From: Mesorhizobium waimense | Lineage (GTDB): Bacteria > Pseudomonadota > Alphaproteobacteria > Rhizobiales > Rhizobiaceae | NCBI RefSeq assembly: GCF_003601975.1 | Contig: NZ_QZWZ01000029.1 | Coordinates: 1-64,000, forward strand | Length of the DNA stretch: 64,000 nucleotides | Direction of reading: 5' to 3' | Shown here: one piece after another, positions 9,143 through 16,998 of the stretch | How positions within the stretch are numbered: the first letter of the stretch is position 1 | Layout: each line of letters begins with the position of its first letter | Notes under the pieces: model-generated | What the model was told of the DNA's origin: nothing | What the model saw: the letters and a program-made list of their open reading frames with translations, nothing else | The model's database searches: none | Program-made: the position numbers and the translations under genes

Positions 9143-10462
9143 TCAAAACCGTTGCGGACTGAAAGGGGCGAGATCGATCGGCGGAGTCTGCCCGAGAACG
9201 AGATCGCGGATCAAGCGGCCGGTGGCCGCAGACTGGGTCAGGCCGAGATGCCCGTGGCCAAAGGCGTAGAACACGTTGGCCGCGGGACGCGACACACCGA
9301 TAACCGGTAGCGAATCCGGCAGCGACGGGCGAAAACCCATCCACTCCCGGCCGCCGGACGGGTCGAGCCCCGGCAGGAAATTCCGGGCCTTTTCCAGCAT
9401 GGCCTTCGAGCGCGCGAAATTCGGCGGGCGCTCGATGCCGCCGAGTTCGACCGCGCCACCGACGCGCAAGCCCGTTTCGAGCGGCGTGATGACGAAGCCG
9501 TGGCCGGAGAAGATCAGCTGCCGCTTCACGTCGAAGGCGGTCTTCGGCAGCGTCGTGTTGTAGCCGCGCTCGGTCTCCAGCGGGATGCGCTCACCAAGGT
9601 TTTTCGCCAGCAGATGCGACCATGCGCCGGCGGCGATGACGAGATGCCTTGCCTTTCTGGTGGTGCCGTCGGCAAGCGTCAGCGTCGCGCCATCCTGACC
9701 CGCCTCGACACGCTCGATCCGGGCTTTGTCGAAGCGGGCGCCCAGCCGTTCGGCATGAGCCCAGACTGCCTTGCCAAGCAATTTCGGGTCGGCGACGGTC
9801 TTCCATTCCGGCACGAACGTGGCCTTGATGAAACGCGGCGACAGGCCTGGCTGCAGTTCTGCCAGTTCCTCGCCCTCGACATGGCGGAAGCCGATGCCGA
9901 AGCGCTCGCGCGCCGCCCAGCCAGGCAGCGAAGCGCGAAACTCGGCTTCGCTTTCGTAAAACTCCAGCGAGCCGTCCTCGCGCAGCATCGGCCGCGTGCC
10001 GGAGCGATCGAGTAGGCCCATCCATTCGGCCTCCGCAAGCCGCATCATTGCGACCTGCGCCGCAAGGCTGGCTTCGTAGAAATCGGCACGCCCGGCGCGC
10101 CAGAAACGGAACAGCCAGGGCAGGAGCTTCGGCAGATAGGCGGGCGGAATGCTAAGCGGACCGAGCGGGTCGGCAAGCCATTTCGGCAATTGCCGGATCA
10201 TGCCCTTGTGCGCGAGCGGCAGCACATCGGAAAAGGCGAAGGCGGCGGCATTGCCGGAACTCGTCTCCTCGCAAATGCCTGTCCGATCGAAGATCGTGAC
10301 GTTTCGCCCCGCCTCGGCCAGATAGGCCGCGGCACAGATGCCGATGATGCCGCCACCGACGATGGCGATGTCTTCACCTTCTCCCCGTTCACGGGGAGAA
10401 GGTGCCCGAAGGGCGGATGAGGGGCTGCGCCCTGCTTCTGCCGATTTGGAATTTCCTTGCAC
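9143..10462 (-). CDS. hypO: FAD-dependent D-hydroxyproline dehydrogenase (DadA-like), N-terminus carries a repeat
   Basis: 439 residues from a GTG at 10460-10462 with AGGGG about 10 nt upstream. The Rossmann FAD-binding motif IAIVGGGIIGICAAAYLAEA begins only at about residue 36, and the C-terminal FGHGHLGLTQS motif is that of DadA-type amine oxidases. It should oxidise cis-4-hydroxy-D-proline to 1-pyrroline-4-hydroxy-2-carboxylate. The preceding 30 or so residues are encoded by a palindromic intergenic repeat (10375-10432) read in frame, so either the repeat is translated or a non-standard start inside it is used. Upstream gene is hypD, 46 bp away. Confidence 0.9.
   Translation of the reverse strand: MQGNSKSAEAGRSPSSALRAPSPRERGEGEDIAIVGGGIIGICAAAYLAEAGRNVTIFDRTGICEETSSGNAAAFAFSDVLPLAHKGMIRQLPKWLADPLGPLSIPPAYLPKLLPWLFRFWRAGRADFYEASLAAQVAMMRLAEAEWMGLLDRSGTRPMLREDGSLEFYESEAEFRASLPGWAARERFGIGFRHVEGEELAELQPGLSPRFIKATFVPEWKTVADPKLLGKAVWAHAERLGARFDKARIERVEAGQDGATLTLADGTTRKARHLVIAAGAWSHLLAKNLGERIPLETERGYNTTLPKTAFDVKRQLIFSGHGFVITPLETGLRVGGAVELGGIERPPNFARSKAMLEKARNFLPGLDPSGGREWMGFRPSLPDSLPVIGVSRPAANVFYAFGHGHLGLTQSAATGRLIRDLVLGQTPPIDLAPFSPQRF
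10375..10432. repeat. Rhizobial palindromic repeat inside the 5' end of hypO
   Basis: Contains the perfect dyad CACCTTCTCCCCG / CGGGGAGAAGGTG (10375-10387 and 10392-10404), followed by CCCGAAGGGCGGATGAGGGG. This layout is that of a family of short mobile palindromes widespread between genes in Rhizobium and Mesorhizobium. Here it lies between the GTG start of hypO and its FAD-binding motif and is open in frame. Confidence 0.85.
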
Positions 10463-10508
10463 GTGGGCGCTACCCCTTATCAGGTTGCCGCCATCTTCTA
10501 AGAGGTAC

Positions 10509-11402
10509 TTAGAACTGCGGCAGCGTCGGCCGCACCGCCAGCGCATCCCTGACGATCTTCTCCACCGCCTTGCGGCGCTCGCCCGACAGCGGTTGGCGCG
10601 GCATGCGCACGCGGTCGTTGGTTTGAATGGCGAACACTTCCGCGAGCTTGATGTTCTGCACCAGATAGGTCGACACGTCGAGGTCGAGCAACGGCCGGAA
10701 CCAGCGATAGATGGAGAGAGCCTCCTCGCGGCGACCCTGCTTCATCAGTTGGTAGATGGCGACCGTCTCGCGCGGGAAGGCGGTGACCAGCCCGGCCACC
10801 CAGCCGATGGCGCCCACCGACAGTGCCTCGAAGGCGAGATTGTCGACGCCGGTGAACAGGTCATAGCGCCTGCCGAGGCGGTTGATGATCTCAGTCGAGC
10901 GGCGAATGTCGTCGGAGGATTCCTTGATGGCGACAAAGCGCTGGTCCGCCGCCAGCTCCTCCATCTGGTCGACGGTAACGTCGACGCGATAGGCGAGCCG
11001 GTTGGAGTAGATCATGACCGGCAGGTCGCCGGCCTCGGCAACGGCGCGGAGCGCCGCGACCGTCTCTTCCTCATTTGTGTGATAGATCGGGCTCGGCACC
11101 ACCATCAACCCGTTGGCGCCTTCCTTGGCGGCGCGGCGCGCGATGCTGGCCGCCTCGCGTGTGCCGGCCTCGTTGACCGTCAGCAGCACCGGCTTCTTGC
11201 CGGCAATCCTCTGCGCGGTCTTCAGCACTTCGATCTTCTCGTCATGCGACAGCATCGGCCCTTCGCCGAGCGAGCCGCAAACGATGATGCCGTCGCAACC
11301 AGCATCCATCTGTAGCGCAAAACAGCGCTCCATCTCGGCATGGTCGAGGCGGTCGTCCTCGGTGAATTTGGTCGTGACGGCGGGGAAAACTCCGGTCCAC
11401 AT
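10509..11402 (-). CDS. hypD: 1-pyrroline-4-hydroxy-2-carboxylate deaminase (DapA family)
   Basis: 297-residue TIM-barrel of the dihydrodipicolinate synthase family. The pyruvate-binding GSLGE motif is at 43-47, the conserved Tyr at 132 (MIYSNR) and the Schiff-base Lys at 160 (FVAIKESSDD). In the hydroxyproline pathway this class deaminates and dehydrates 1-pyrroline-4-hydroxy-2-carboxylate to 2-oxoglutarate semialdehyde. Its place as first gene before the DadA-like oxidase and the epimerase supports that over lysine biosynthesis. Transcription starts opposite the GntR regulator, across a region with repeated GATATATC sites. Confidence 0.88.
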   Translation of the reverse strand: MWTGVFPAVTTKFTEDDRLDHAEMERCFALQMDAGCDGIIVCGSLGEGPMLSHDEKIEVLKTAQRIAGKKPVLLTVNEAGTREAASIARRAAKEGANGLMVVPSPIYHTNEEETVAALRAVAEAGDLPVMIYSNRLAYRVDVTVDQMEELAADQRFVAIKESSDDIRRSTEIINRLGRRYDLFTGVDNLAFEALSVGAIGWVAGLVTAFPRETVAIYQLMKQGRREEALSIYRWFRPLLDLDVSTYLVQNIKLAEVFAIQTNDRVRMPRQPLSGERRKAVEKIVRDALAVRPTLPQF

Positions 11403-11416
11403 AGCTATCTCTCCAT

Positions 11417-11528
11417 CTGATATATCAGTGATATATTTTACAAGAAACTCGCTGTCAATGCGGAATCTGTTATGATATATCTAAAATATATCAGAGGGCG
11501 CGAATGGCACTGTGGGATGATATATCTG
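11417..11528. promoter_or_regulatory. Candidate HypR operator array between hypD and hypR
   Basis: The divergent intergenic region and the first codons of the GntR gene contain repeated copies of one motif: CTGATATATCAG (11417-11428, perfect palindrome), TGATATAT (11429-11436), TGATATATCT (11473-11482), AAAATATATCAG (11483-11494) and GATGATATATCT near 11516-11527. Such clusters of short AT-rich palindromes between a GntR gene and its target operon are typical operators. Binding by the adjacent regulator is inferred. Confidence 0.7.
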
Positions 11529-12163
11529 GCTCCGAACCAGCGGCGGCGAAGGCCTATCGCATGCTCGAGCACATGATCGTGACGCTCGAACTGGCGCCCG
11601 CCAGTTTCGTCACCGAAGGCGCGCTGATCGAACGCCTCGGCCTCGGGCGCACGCCGGTGCGCGAGGCGATCCAGCGCCTGGCCTGGGAGGGCTTGCTGGA
11701 CGTCCGGCCGCGCGCCGGCATCGCGATTGCTCCGCTCCATCCCGGTGACTGGCTGCGCGTCCTCGACGCGCGTCGCGGCGTCGAGGTGGTGCTAGCCCGC
11801 TCGGCAGCCCGCTTCGTCACCCGCGAGGCCGCCGACCTGTTTCATGAAGCCGCCCTTGCCATGCAAAAAGCGGTGATCTCGGGCAATGTGCTTGCCTTCA
11901 TCCAGGCCGACAAGGCGCTCGACGAGGCGCTCGCGCTGGCCGCCGACAACCCGTTCGCGGCACGGCTGGCCGCGCCCCTGCAGACCCACAGCCGCCGCTT
12001 CTGGTTCCGCTACAAGGCTGACACCGGGCTGGCCGAATCGGCCGAACACCACGTCGCGCTGATCCGCTCGATCCTGGCCGGCGACGAGGAAGCCGCCGCC
12101 AAGGACGCCAAGCGGCTGATGGCGCTGCTGCGCGGCCATGCCGAGACGGCGGCAACGCGATAG
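11504..12163 (+). CDS. hypR: GntR-family (FadR-type, FCD domain) regulator of the hydroxyproline operon
   Basis: 219 residues: winged helix-turn-helix at about 15-75 with GLGRTPVREAIQRLAWEGLL near 45-65, then an FCD ligand domain at 80-210. It is divergent from hypD-hypO-hypE, and GntR regulators named HypR control hydroxyproline catabolism in Sinorhizobium. It probably represses the operon and its own gene through the GATATATC sites and releases on hydroxyproline or an intermediate. AGAGGG precedes the ATG. Confidence 0.85.
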   Translation: MALWDDISGSEPAAAKAYRMLEHMIVTLELAPASFVTEGALIERLGLGRTPVREAIQRLAWEGLLDVRPRAGIAIAPLHPGDWLRVLDARRGVEVVLARSAARFVTREAADLFHEAALAMQKAVISGNVLAFIQADKALDEALALAADNPFAARLAAPLQTHSRRFWFRYKADTGLAESAEHHVALIRSILAGDEEAAAKDAKRLMALLRGHAETAATR

Positions 12164-12175
12164 GCGAAACCGGAG

Positions 12176-12553
12176 TCAGCGTTCAGCCGGCTTCTTCTGC
12201 GCCGCCCATGTCAACAAAGCGTCGAGCGCCGGGCACAGCGCCTGGCCCCAGTCGGTCAGGCAATACTCGACTTTCGGCGGCACCTGGTGATGTACGATAC
12301 GACGCACGATGCCGTCGGCCTCCATCTGCCTGAGCTGCTGGATCAGCATCTTCTGCGAGATCGCCGGGATTGCCCGTTCGAGATCGGAAAAGCGCAGCAC
12401 CTTGCCGCCGAACAGGTGAAACAGGATCACCAGCTTCCACCGGCCTTCAAGGATGCGCAGCACATTCTCGACGCCACTCGCCGCGGACGACGGCGTCAGC
12501 CCCTCAACCTTACTTTCAGGTAAGTACCTTACTTTTTCGTCGGTTCTTGTCAT
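12176..12553 (-). CDS. HxlR-family winged-helix transcriptional regulator
   Basis: 125 residues from the ATG at 12553 (an ATG six codons upstream is also open). The HxlR fold is clear: VLRILEGRWKLVILFHLFGG near 35-55, RFSDLERAIPAISQKMLIQQ near 58-77, LRQMEADGIVRR, and YCLTDWGQAL near the end. HxlR proteins are small dimeric repressors or activators that often respond to electrophiles or redox. It is divergent from the SnoaL-like gene 84 bp away, which is its likely target. Confidence 0.9.
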   Translation of the reverse strand: MTRTDEKVRYLPESKVEGLTPSSAASGVENVLRILEGRWKLVILFHLFGGKVLRFSDLERAIPAISQKMLIQQLRQMEADGIVRRIVHHQVPPKVEYCLTDWGQALCPALDALLTWAAQKKPAER

Positions 12554-12637
12554 TTCCGCAGCGTATCTCATTTTAGGAACCGAACAAGCGCCGTGGACGT
12601 CAGGTCGACAGCGACAACCGTATCCGGAGACCAAGCC

Positions 12638-12967
12638 ATGACCATAAAACTTCCCCAGCCGCTGGTGGATTATTTTGCCGCCAAGAACAGGCATGACATC
12701 GACGGGATGCTCATCCCCTTCTCGTCGGACGCGACGGTCCAGGATGAAGGCGAAACCCATCAGGGGCCAGCCGCCATCCGCAACTGGATGGAGGCAACCG
12801 CACGCAAATATCGGGTGACAGTCGAGGTCGCCGACGCGACGGTCAATGGCGATGCATGGCGGGTCGCCGGCATCGTGTCGGGCAATTTCCCCGGCAGTCC
12901 GGCGACGCTCCACTACAACTTCATGCTGGCCGGCGAGGGGATCACGCGGCTGGAGATCGGCGCATGA
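12638..12967 (+). CDS. SnoaL-like / nuclear transport factor 2-fold protein
   Basis: 109 residues beginning MTIKLPQPLVDYFAAKNRHD, with the early helix, FSSDATVQDEG near 30 and a C-terminal HYNFMLAGEGITRLEIGA beta hairpin, as in small polyketide-cyclase-like NTF2 proteins. These bind small molecules or act as isomerases or hydrolases; no substrate can be inferred. GGAG lies 9 nt before the ATG. It is divergent from the HxlR regulator, a common pairing. Confidence 0.82.
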   Translation: MTIKLPQPLVDYFAAKNRHDIDGMLIPFSSDATVQDEGETHQGPAAIRNWMEATARKYRVTVEVADATVNGDAWRVAGIVSGNFPGSPATLHYNFMLAGEGITRLEIGA

Positions 12968-13037
12968 CCGTGCTGCCGGCGAGGCCATCGTTCATCGGCT
13001 TTCGACGGCGGGCGCGCAAGGCACAGCACCCGTTCCG

Positions 13038-13352
13038 TCATGCATCGTGGCCGGAACGGGCCACCACGCTTTCCCAATTGTTGCCGGCAGCGATGATGCA
13101 GCTTGTGCCGGCGACATCGGTGACGGCGATCGTCCAGGTTCCGCTCTCACCGACGAAGACTTCCATGATCGCGGTCTGACCGATCAGGCCGAACGCAAAC
13201 TGCCTTTCCTGGAAATTCTCGCTCAGATGCGCGACGAGAACGCCGTGCTCAACGCAGAACTGGTACTGCGCGCTGGCGGCACTCGTGCCCATCGCCAGTG
13301 CACCGGCAAGAACCAAGGTCTTCACCCAAGCTGACAGAGATTTGCGTGCCAT
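13038..13352 (-). CDS. Small secreted protein, paralogue of the gene at 13600-13899
   Basis: 104 residues with a signal peptide (hydrophobic 12-22, ASA|Q cleavage near 28). The mature part carries two cysteines (FCVEHG and GTSCIIAAG) that could form a disulfide, and a core FxE...IMEVFVGESGTWT shared with its neighbour. AGGAGG precedes the ATG. Function unknown; a periplasmic location is predicted. Confidence 0.8.
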   Translation of the reverse strand: MARKSLSAWVKTLVLAGALAMGTSAASAQYQFCVEHGVLVAHLSENFQERQFAFGLIGQTAIMEVFVGESGTWTIAVTDVAGTSCIIAAGNNWESVVARSGHDA

Positions 13353-13599
13353 AAAGCACCTCCTTTGCCATCGCGTCCCGGCAAGAAGAGGTGGTTGACG
13401 GCCTCATTTTGTCGAGACTGCCCAGGCCGGTTCCGACGTCTTCATCGCGTCGCTCCTTTCTGTGTTCCGGTCTGCCATCGATGGGAACCGTTCCATATGT
13501 TCCCATTATGTTCCATATATGGTGTTGGCGATAGAAAAGCGCAAGCGAGCGCCCGTCCAGACGCCCGCAAAGCCCGCGACAGCAATCATGAAGAATTGC

Positions 13600-13899
13600 T
13601 CAGGTGCCTGGCAAGGCCGCTACTTGCACGGCGCCGTCCCAACCTTCGCCCGCCATGATGACGCAGCTCTGACCTTGCGTGTCGGTGGCAAGGGTCGTCC
13701 AGGTGCCCTCATCGGAAACGAAGACCTCAAGGATGACGCTTGGATTGACCAGGCCGCGCGCTGTTTCGCTTTCGTGGAATTTATCGCCAAGCGCCTTGAC
13801 CATGTCGGTACGCGCCGCGCATTGCTCGGCCGCCAATGCCGGGGCGGCAAAGGATGCGGCCGTCGCCACGCAAAGCATCATTACCGTGAGACGTGTCAT
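13600..13899 (-). CDS. Small secreted protein, paralogue of the gene at 13038-13352
   Basis: 99 residues from the ATG at 13899 (GGAGG 6 nt upstream), with a signal peptide cleaved near ALA|A at 24. It shares with its neighbour the pattern FHExxxARGL, ILEVFVSDEGTWT, GQSCVIMAGEGWD and two cysteines at matching places. The two genes lie in tandem on the same strand 247 bp apart and arose by duplication. Function unknown. Confidence 0.8.
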   Translation of the reverse strand: MTRLTVMMLCVATAASFAAPALAAEQCAARTDMVKALGDKFHESETARGLVNPSVILEVFVSDEGTWTTLATDTQGQSCVIMAGEGWDGAVQVAALPGT

Positions 13900-14051
13900 C
13901 TCACACCTCCTCGCACCAGGTGACGCCCCTAGACATTCGCCACTGCCATCAATTGATCCGCCGCGCTCCTGCGGCGGGATTGTGGTGTAAGGCAGCCGCC
14001 ACCCGCCTGGTTCCATCACATTAGCGTTCTGGCGGATATCAGCCGCGATCC

Positions 14052-14087
14052 AAAGCAAAGGCCCGGCGCTGGGGCCGGGCCTTTGTT
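14052..14087 (-). terminator. Strong hairpin terminator downstream of the mmsA tail remnant
   Basis: Stem CAAAGGCCCGGC / GCCGGGCCTTTG with a 5-nt loop, flanked by T-rich sequence on the plus side and partly on the minus side. It follows the stop codon of the duplicated mmsA 3' end by a few bases, so it was probably the original mmsA terminator and still ends transcripts from 14191. Confidence 0.7.
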
Positions 14088-14092
14088 TTGAA

Positions 14093-14137
14093 TCAGTTCA
14101 TCGTCGGGATGACGAACTCGGCACCGTCCTTGATGCC
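14093..14137 (-). pseudogene. Duplicated 3' tail of mmsA
   Basis: On the minus strand this encodes GIKDGAEFVIPTMN plus a TGA stop, exactly the last 14 residues of the intact mmsA gene (14191-15687), with a few synonymous changes and a different stop codon. Homology ends abruptly at 14137. It is a remnant of an earlier copy or the scar of a gene replacement. Confidence 0.8.
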
Positions 14138-14190
14138 TGCCCGCGCGCCCGCAACCGAAGGCGAGGACGCGCAAACGAAGAAACGTCCGG

Positions 14191-15687
14191 CTAGTTCATC
14201 GTCGGAATGACGAATTCCGCACCGTCCTTGATGCCGGACGGCCAGCGCGAGGTGACCGTCTTGGTCTTGGTGTAGAAGCGGAACGCGTCAGGACCATGCT
14301 GGTTGAGGTCGCCGAAGGACGACGCCTTCCAGCCGCCGAAGGTGTAATAGGCGATCGGCACCGGGATCGGCACGTTGACGCCGACCATGCCGACCTGAAC
14401 CCGCGAGGCGAAATCGCGCGCCGCGTCGCCATCACGGGTGTAGATGGCAACGCCGTTGCCCATTTCGTGGTCGTTGGCGAGCTTGATGGCGTTCTCGTAG
14501 GTTGGCGCGCGCACCACCGAGAGCACCGGCCCAAAGATTTCTTCCTTGTAGATGCGCATGTCGGCGGTGACGTTGTCGAACAGACAACCGCCCATATAGT
14601 AGCCGTTCTCGTAGCCCTGCATGGAGAAGCCGCGGCCGTCGACGACCAGGCTTGCGCCTTCCTTGACGCCGATGTCGACATAGCCCTTGACGCGCTCCAG
14701 CGCCTGCGCCGTCACCAGCGGGCCGAAATCGGCGGAAGAGTCCGTCGACGGGCCGACCTTCAGGCTTTCGACGCGCGGGATCAGCTTTTCCATCAGCCGG
14801 TTGGCGGTGTCGTTACCGACCGGCACGGCAACAGAGATCGCCATGCAGCGCTCGCCGGCCGAGCCGTAACCGGCGCCGATCAGCGCGTCGACGGTCTGGT
14901 CCATGTCGGCGTCGGGCATGATGATCATGTGGTTCTTGGCGCCGCCGAAGCACTGCACGCGCTTGCCGGCTGCGGTGCCGCGCGAATAGATGTAGTGGGC
15001 GATCGGCGTCGAGCCGACGAAGCCGACGGCCTTGATGTCGGGATCGTCGAGGATGGCGTCGACCACTTCCTTGTCGCCGTTGACGACATTGAGGATGCCG
15101 GCCGGCAGGCCGGCCTCGAGGAACAGTTCGGCGATGCGGATCGGCACGCCCGGATCACGCTCGGAAGGCTTCAGGATGAAGGCATTGCCGCAGGCGATGG
15201 CCGGGGCGATCTTCCACAGCGGGATCATCGCCGGGAAATTGAACGGGGTGATGCCGGCGACGACGCCGAGCGGCTGGCGCATCGAATAGACGTCGATGCC
15301 GGGGCCGGCGCCGTCGGTGAATTCGCCCTTCATCATGTGCGGCGCGCCGATGCAGACTTCGACCACTTCGAGGCCGCGCTGGATGTCGCCCTTGGCGTCG
15401 GCGACGGTCTTGCCGTGCTCGCGCGCCAGGATATCGGCCAGTTGGTCATAGTCCCTGGCCACCAGTTCGAGGAACTTCATCAGAACGCGGACGCGGCGCT
15501 GCGGGTTGGTGGCGGCCCATTTCGGCTGTGCCGCCTTGGCGTTCTCGACTGCCGCGCGCAGTTCCGCCTGCGAAGCCAGCGCTACCGTGCCGCGCACGGA
15601 GCCGTCCATCGGCTGCATGACATCCTGCTTGCGGCCGCTGGTCCCGGCGACATGCTTGCCGCCGATGTAATGACCGTACTCGATCAT
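14191..15687 (-). CDS. mmsA: Methylmalonate-semialdehyde dehydrogenase (CoA-acylating)
   Basis: 498 residues from the ATG at 15687 (GGGAGAG upstream): MIEYGHYIGGKHVAGTSGR. Aldehyde dehydrogenase fold with PFNFPAMIPLWKIAPAIACG near 145, KPSERDP, and the catalytic Cys in GSAGERCMAIS near 285. The GERCMA motif and length are those of MmsA/IolA, which converts (methyl)malonate semialdehyde to propionyl- or acetyl-CoA in valine and inositol catabolism. It ends ...EFVIPTMN; the same end recurs as a remnant just downstream. A LysR gene is divergent upstream. Confidence 0.92.
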   Translation of the reverse strand: MIEYGHYIGGKHVAGTSGRKQDVMQPMDGSVRGTVALASQAELRAAVENAKAAQPKWAATNPQRRVRVLMKFLELVARDYDQLADILAREHGKTVADAKGDIQRGLEVVEVCIGAPHMMKGEFTDGAGPGIDVYSMRQPLGVVAGITPFNFPAMIPLWKIAPAIACGNAFILKPSERDPGVPIRIAELFLEAGLPAGILNVVNGDKEVVDAILDDPDIKAVGFVGSTPIAHYIYSRGTAAGKRVQCFGGAKNHMIIMPDADMDQTVDALIGAGYGSAGERCMAISVAVPVGNDTANRLMEKLIPRVESLKVGPSTDSSADFGPLVTAQALERVKGYVDIGVKEGASLVVDGRGFSMQGYENGYYMGGCLFDNVTADMRIYKEEIFGPVLSVVRAPTYENAIKLANDHEMGNGVAIYTRDGDAARDFASRVQVGMVGVNVPIPVPIAYYTFGGWKASSFGDLNQHGPDAFRFYTKTKTVTSRWPSGIKDGAEFVIPTMN

Positions 15688-15893
15688 GATCTCTCTCCCT
15701 TGTTTGGATGATGCATTGTCCGCCTTTGCTGAGGCGATGGCAACGCGAGCCAGAACGCAACCGTTGTGCAGAAAATAGAGTTCGGCCAATGGCTGTGCAT
15801 CAAATCTCGCAAATGATAGGGTGCTGTTCGATCGCAGCAGGGATTGAGAGATTGCATTCCTTCACACCCTCTGGCCTGCTGGGCTCGGCCTCT

Positions 15894-16020
15894 ACCCTCC
15901 CCCTTGTGGGGAGGGTCGGCGAGCGGTCGGAGCGAAGCGGAGATCGTTCGACGGGGTGGGGGGTTCGCGCCGGCTTCACCCCCCACCCCGCTCCGCTACG
16001 CGGATCGACCCGGGAGGGTA
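15894..16020. repeat. Nested palindromic repeat element (about 127 bp)
   Basis: Begins ACCCTCCCCCTTGTGGGGAGGG (itself a hairpin) and ends CGACCCGGGAGGGT. An inner hairpin pairs GGGGTGGGGGG (about 15953-15963) with CCCCCCACCCC (about 15979-15989). This is the layout of mobile palindromic intergenic elements of Mesorhizobium. It ends two bases before the LysR start codon and supplies its Shine-Dalgarno sequence. Confidence 0.8.
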
Positions 16021-16022
16021 AG

Positions 16023-16904
16023 ATGAACTGGGATGACGTTCGCATCTTTCTCGCCGTGGCGCGCGCCGGCCAGATCCTCGGCGCGGCGAAGCGGCTGGAG
16101 CTCAACCACGCCACCGTCTCACGCCGCATCGCAGCACTCGAGGAAGCGCTCAGGACAAAACTCTTTCGCCGGCTCACCACCGGCAGCGAGCTAACGCCCG
16201 CCGGCGAGCGCTTCCTCGACATCGCCGAGCGCATGGAAAGCGACATGATCGCCGCGCGCTCGACCGTGGCCGGCGAAGGCGACGACATCTCGGGCACGGT
16301 ACGCATCGGCGCGCCCGACGGCTTCGGCGTCGCTTTCCTGGCCAAGCATCTCGGCGAGCTGACGACACTTCACCGCGAGCTCACCATCCAGTTGGTGCCG
16401 GTGCCGCGCTCCTTCTCGCTGTCGAGGCGCGAGGCCGATATCGCCATCACCGTCGAGCGGCCGACCGAGGGACGGCTGGTTGCGGGAAAGCTGGTCGACT
16501 ACACGCTCGGCCTGTTCGCCTCGCGCGCCTATGCCGGGGCACACGGCCTGCCGCAAACGGCAGCCGAGCTTGGCCTGCATACGCTGATCGGCTATGTGCC
16601 CGACCTCATCGTCAGCCCCTCGCTCGACTATGCGGCCGAGTTCAGCGCCGACTGGCGCACCAGCTTCGCCATCTCCTCGGCGCTCGGCCAGGCCGAAGCG
16701 GTGCGCTCCGGCGCCGGCATCGGCATCCTGCACACCTTCGTTGCTCGCTCCATGCCGGAGTTGGTGCCCGTCGACATCGTGGCGCCGATCCGCCGTGCCT
16801 ACTGGCTGGTCTATCACGAATCGGTGAGGCCGCTACGCCGTGTCCAGGTGGTCGCCAACTTCATCACCAAGGCAGTGGAGCGCGAGCGAACGCTGTTCGT
16901 CTGA
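16023..16904 (+). CDS. LysR-family transcriptional regulator
   Basis: 293 residues: MNWDDVRIFLAVARAGQILG, then KRLELNHATVSRRIAALEEA as the helix-turn-helix near 23-42, and an effector domain at about 90-285. The short NWDDVRIFLAVARA opening marks the subgroup often found beside aldehyde dehydrogenase or mmsA genes. It is divergent from mmsA (335 bp apart) and is its probable regulator. The GGGAGGG ribosome binding site comes from the repeat at 15894-16020. Confidence 0.9.
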   Translation: MNWDDVRIFLAVARAGQILGAAKRLELNHATVSRRIAALEEALRTKLFRRLTTGSELTPAGERFLDIAERMESDMIAARSTVAGEGDDISGTVRIGAPDGFGVAFLAKHLGELTTLHRELTIQLVPVPRSFSLSRREADIAITVERPTEGRLVAGKLVDYTLGLFASRAYAGAHGLPQTAAELGLHTLIGYVPDLIVSPSLDYAAEFSADWRTSFAISSALGQAEAVRSGAGIGILHTFVARSMPELVPVDIVAPIRRAYWLVYHESVRPLRRVQVVANFITKAVERERTLFV

Positions 16905-16998
16905 GCGCCTTGCCCTTGCCACAAAATCGGCCAGTGTGGCATCAGCCACCGGGCGGCAAGCGCCGGCTGGACCATTTTCGAAAGCTGGCGCGGAAACA

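Noticed and set aside
14191..15687. mmsA product as the 2-oxoglutarate semialdehyde dehydrogenase that would complete hydroxyproline breakdown
   Set aside because: GERCMAIS motif, N-terminus and length are those of the CoA-acylating methylmalonate-semialdehyde dehydrogenase, and the gene lies outside the hyp operon with its own LysR gene.
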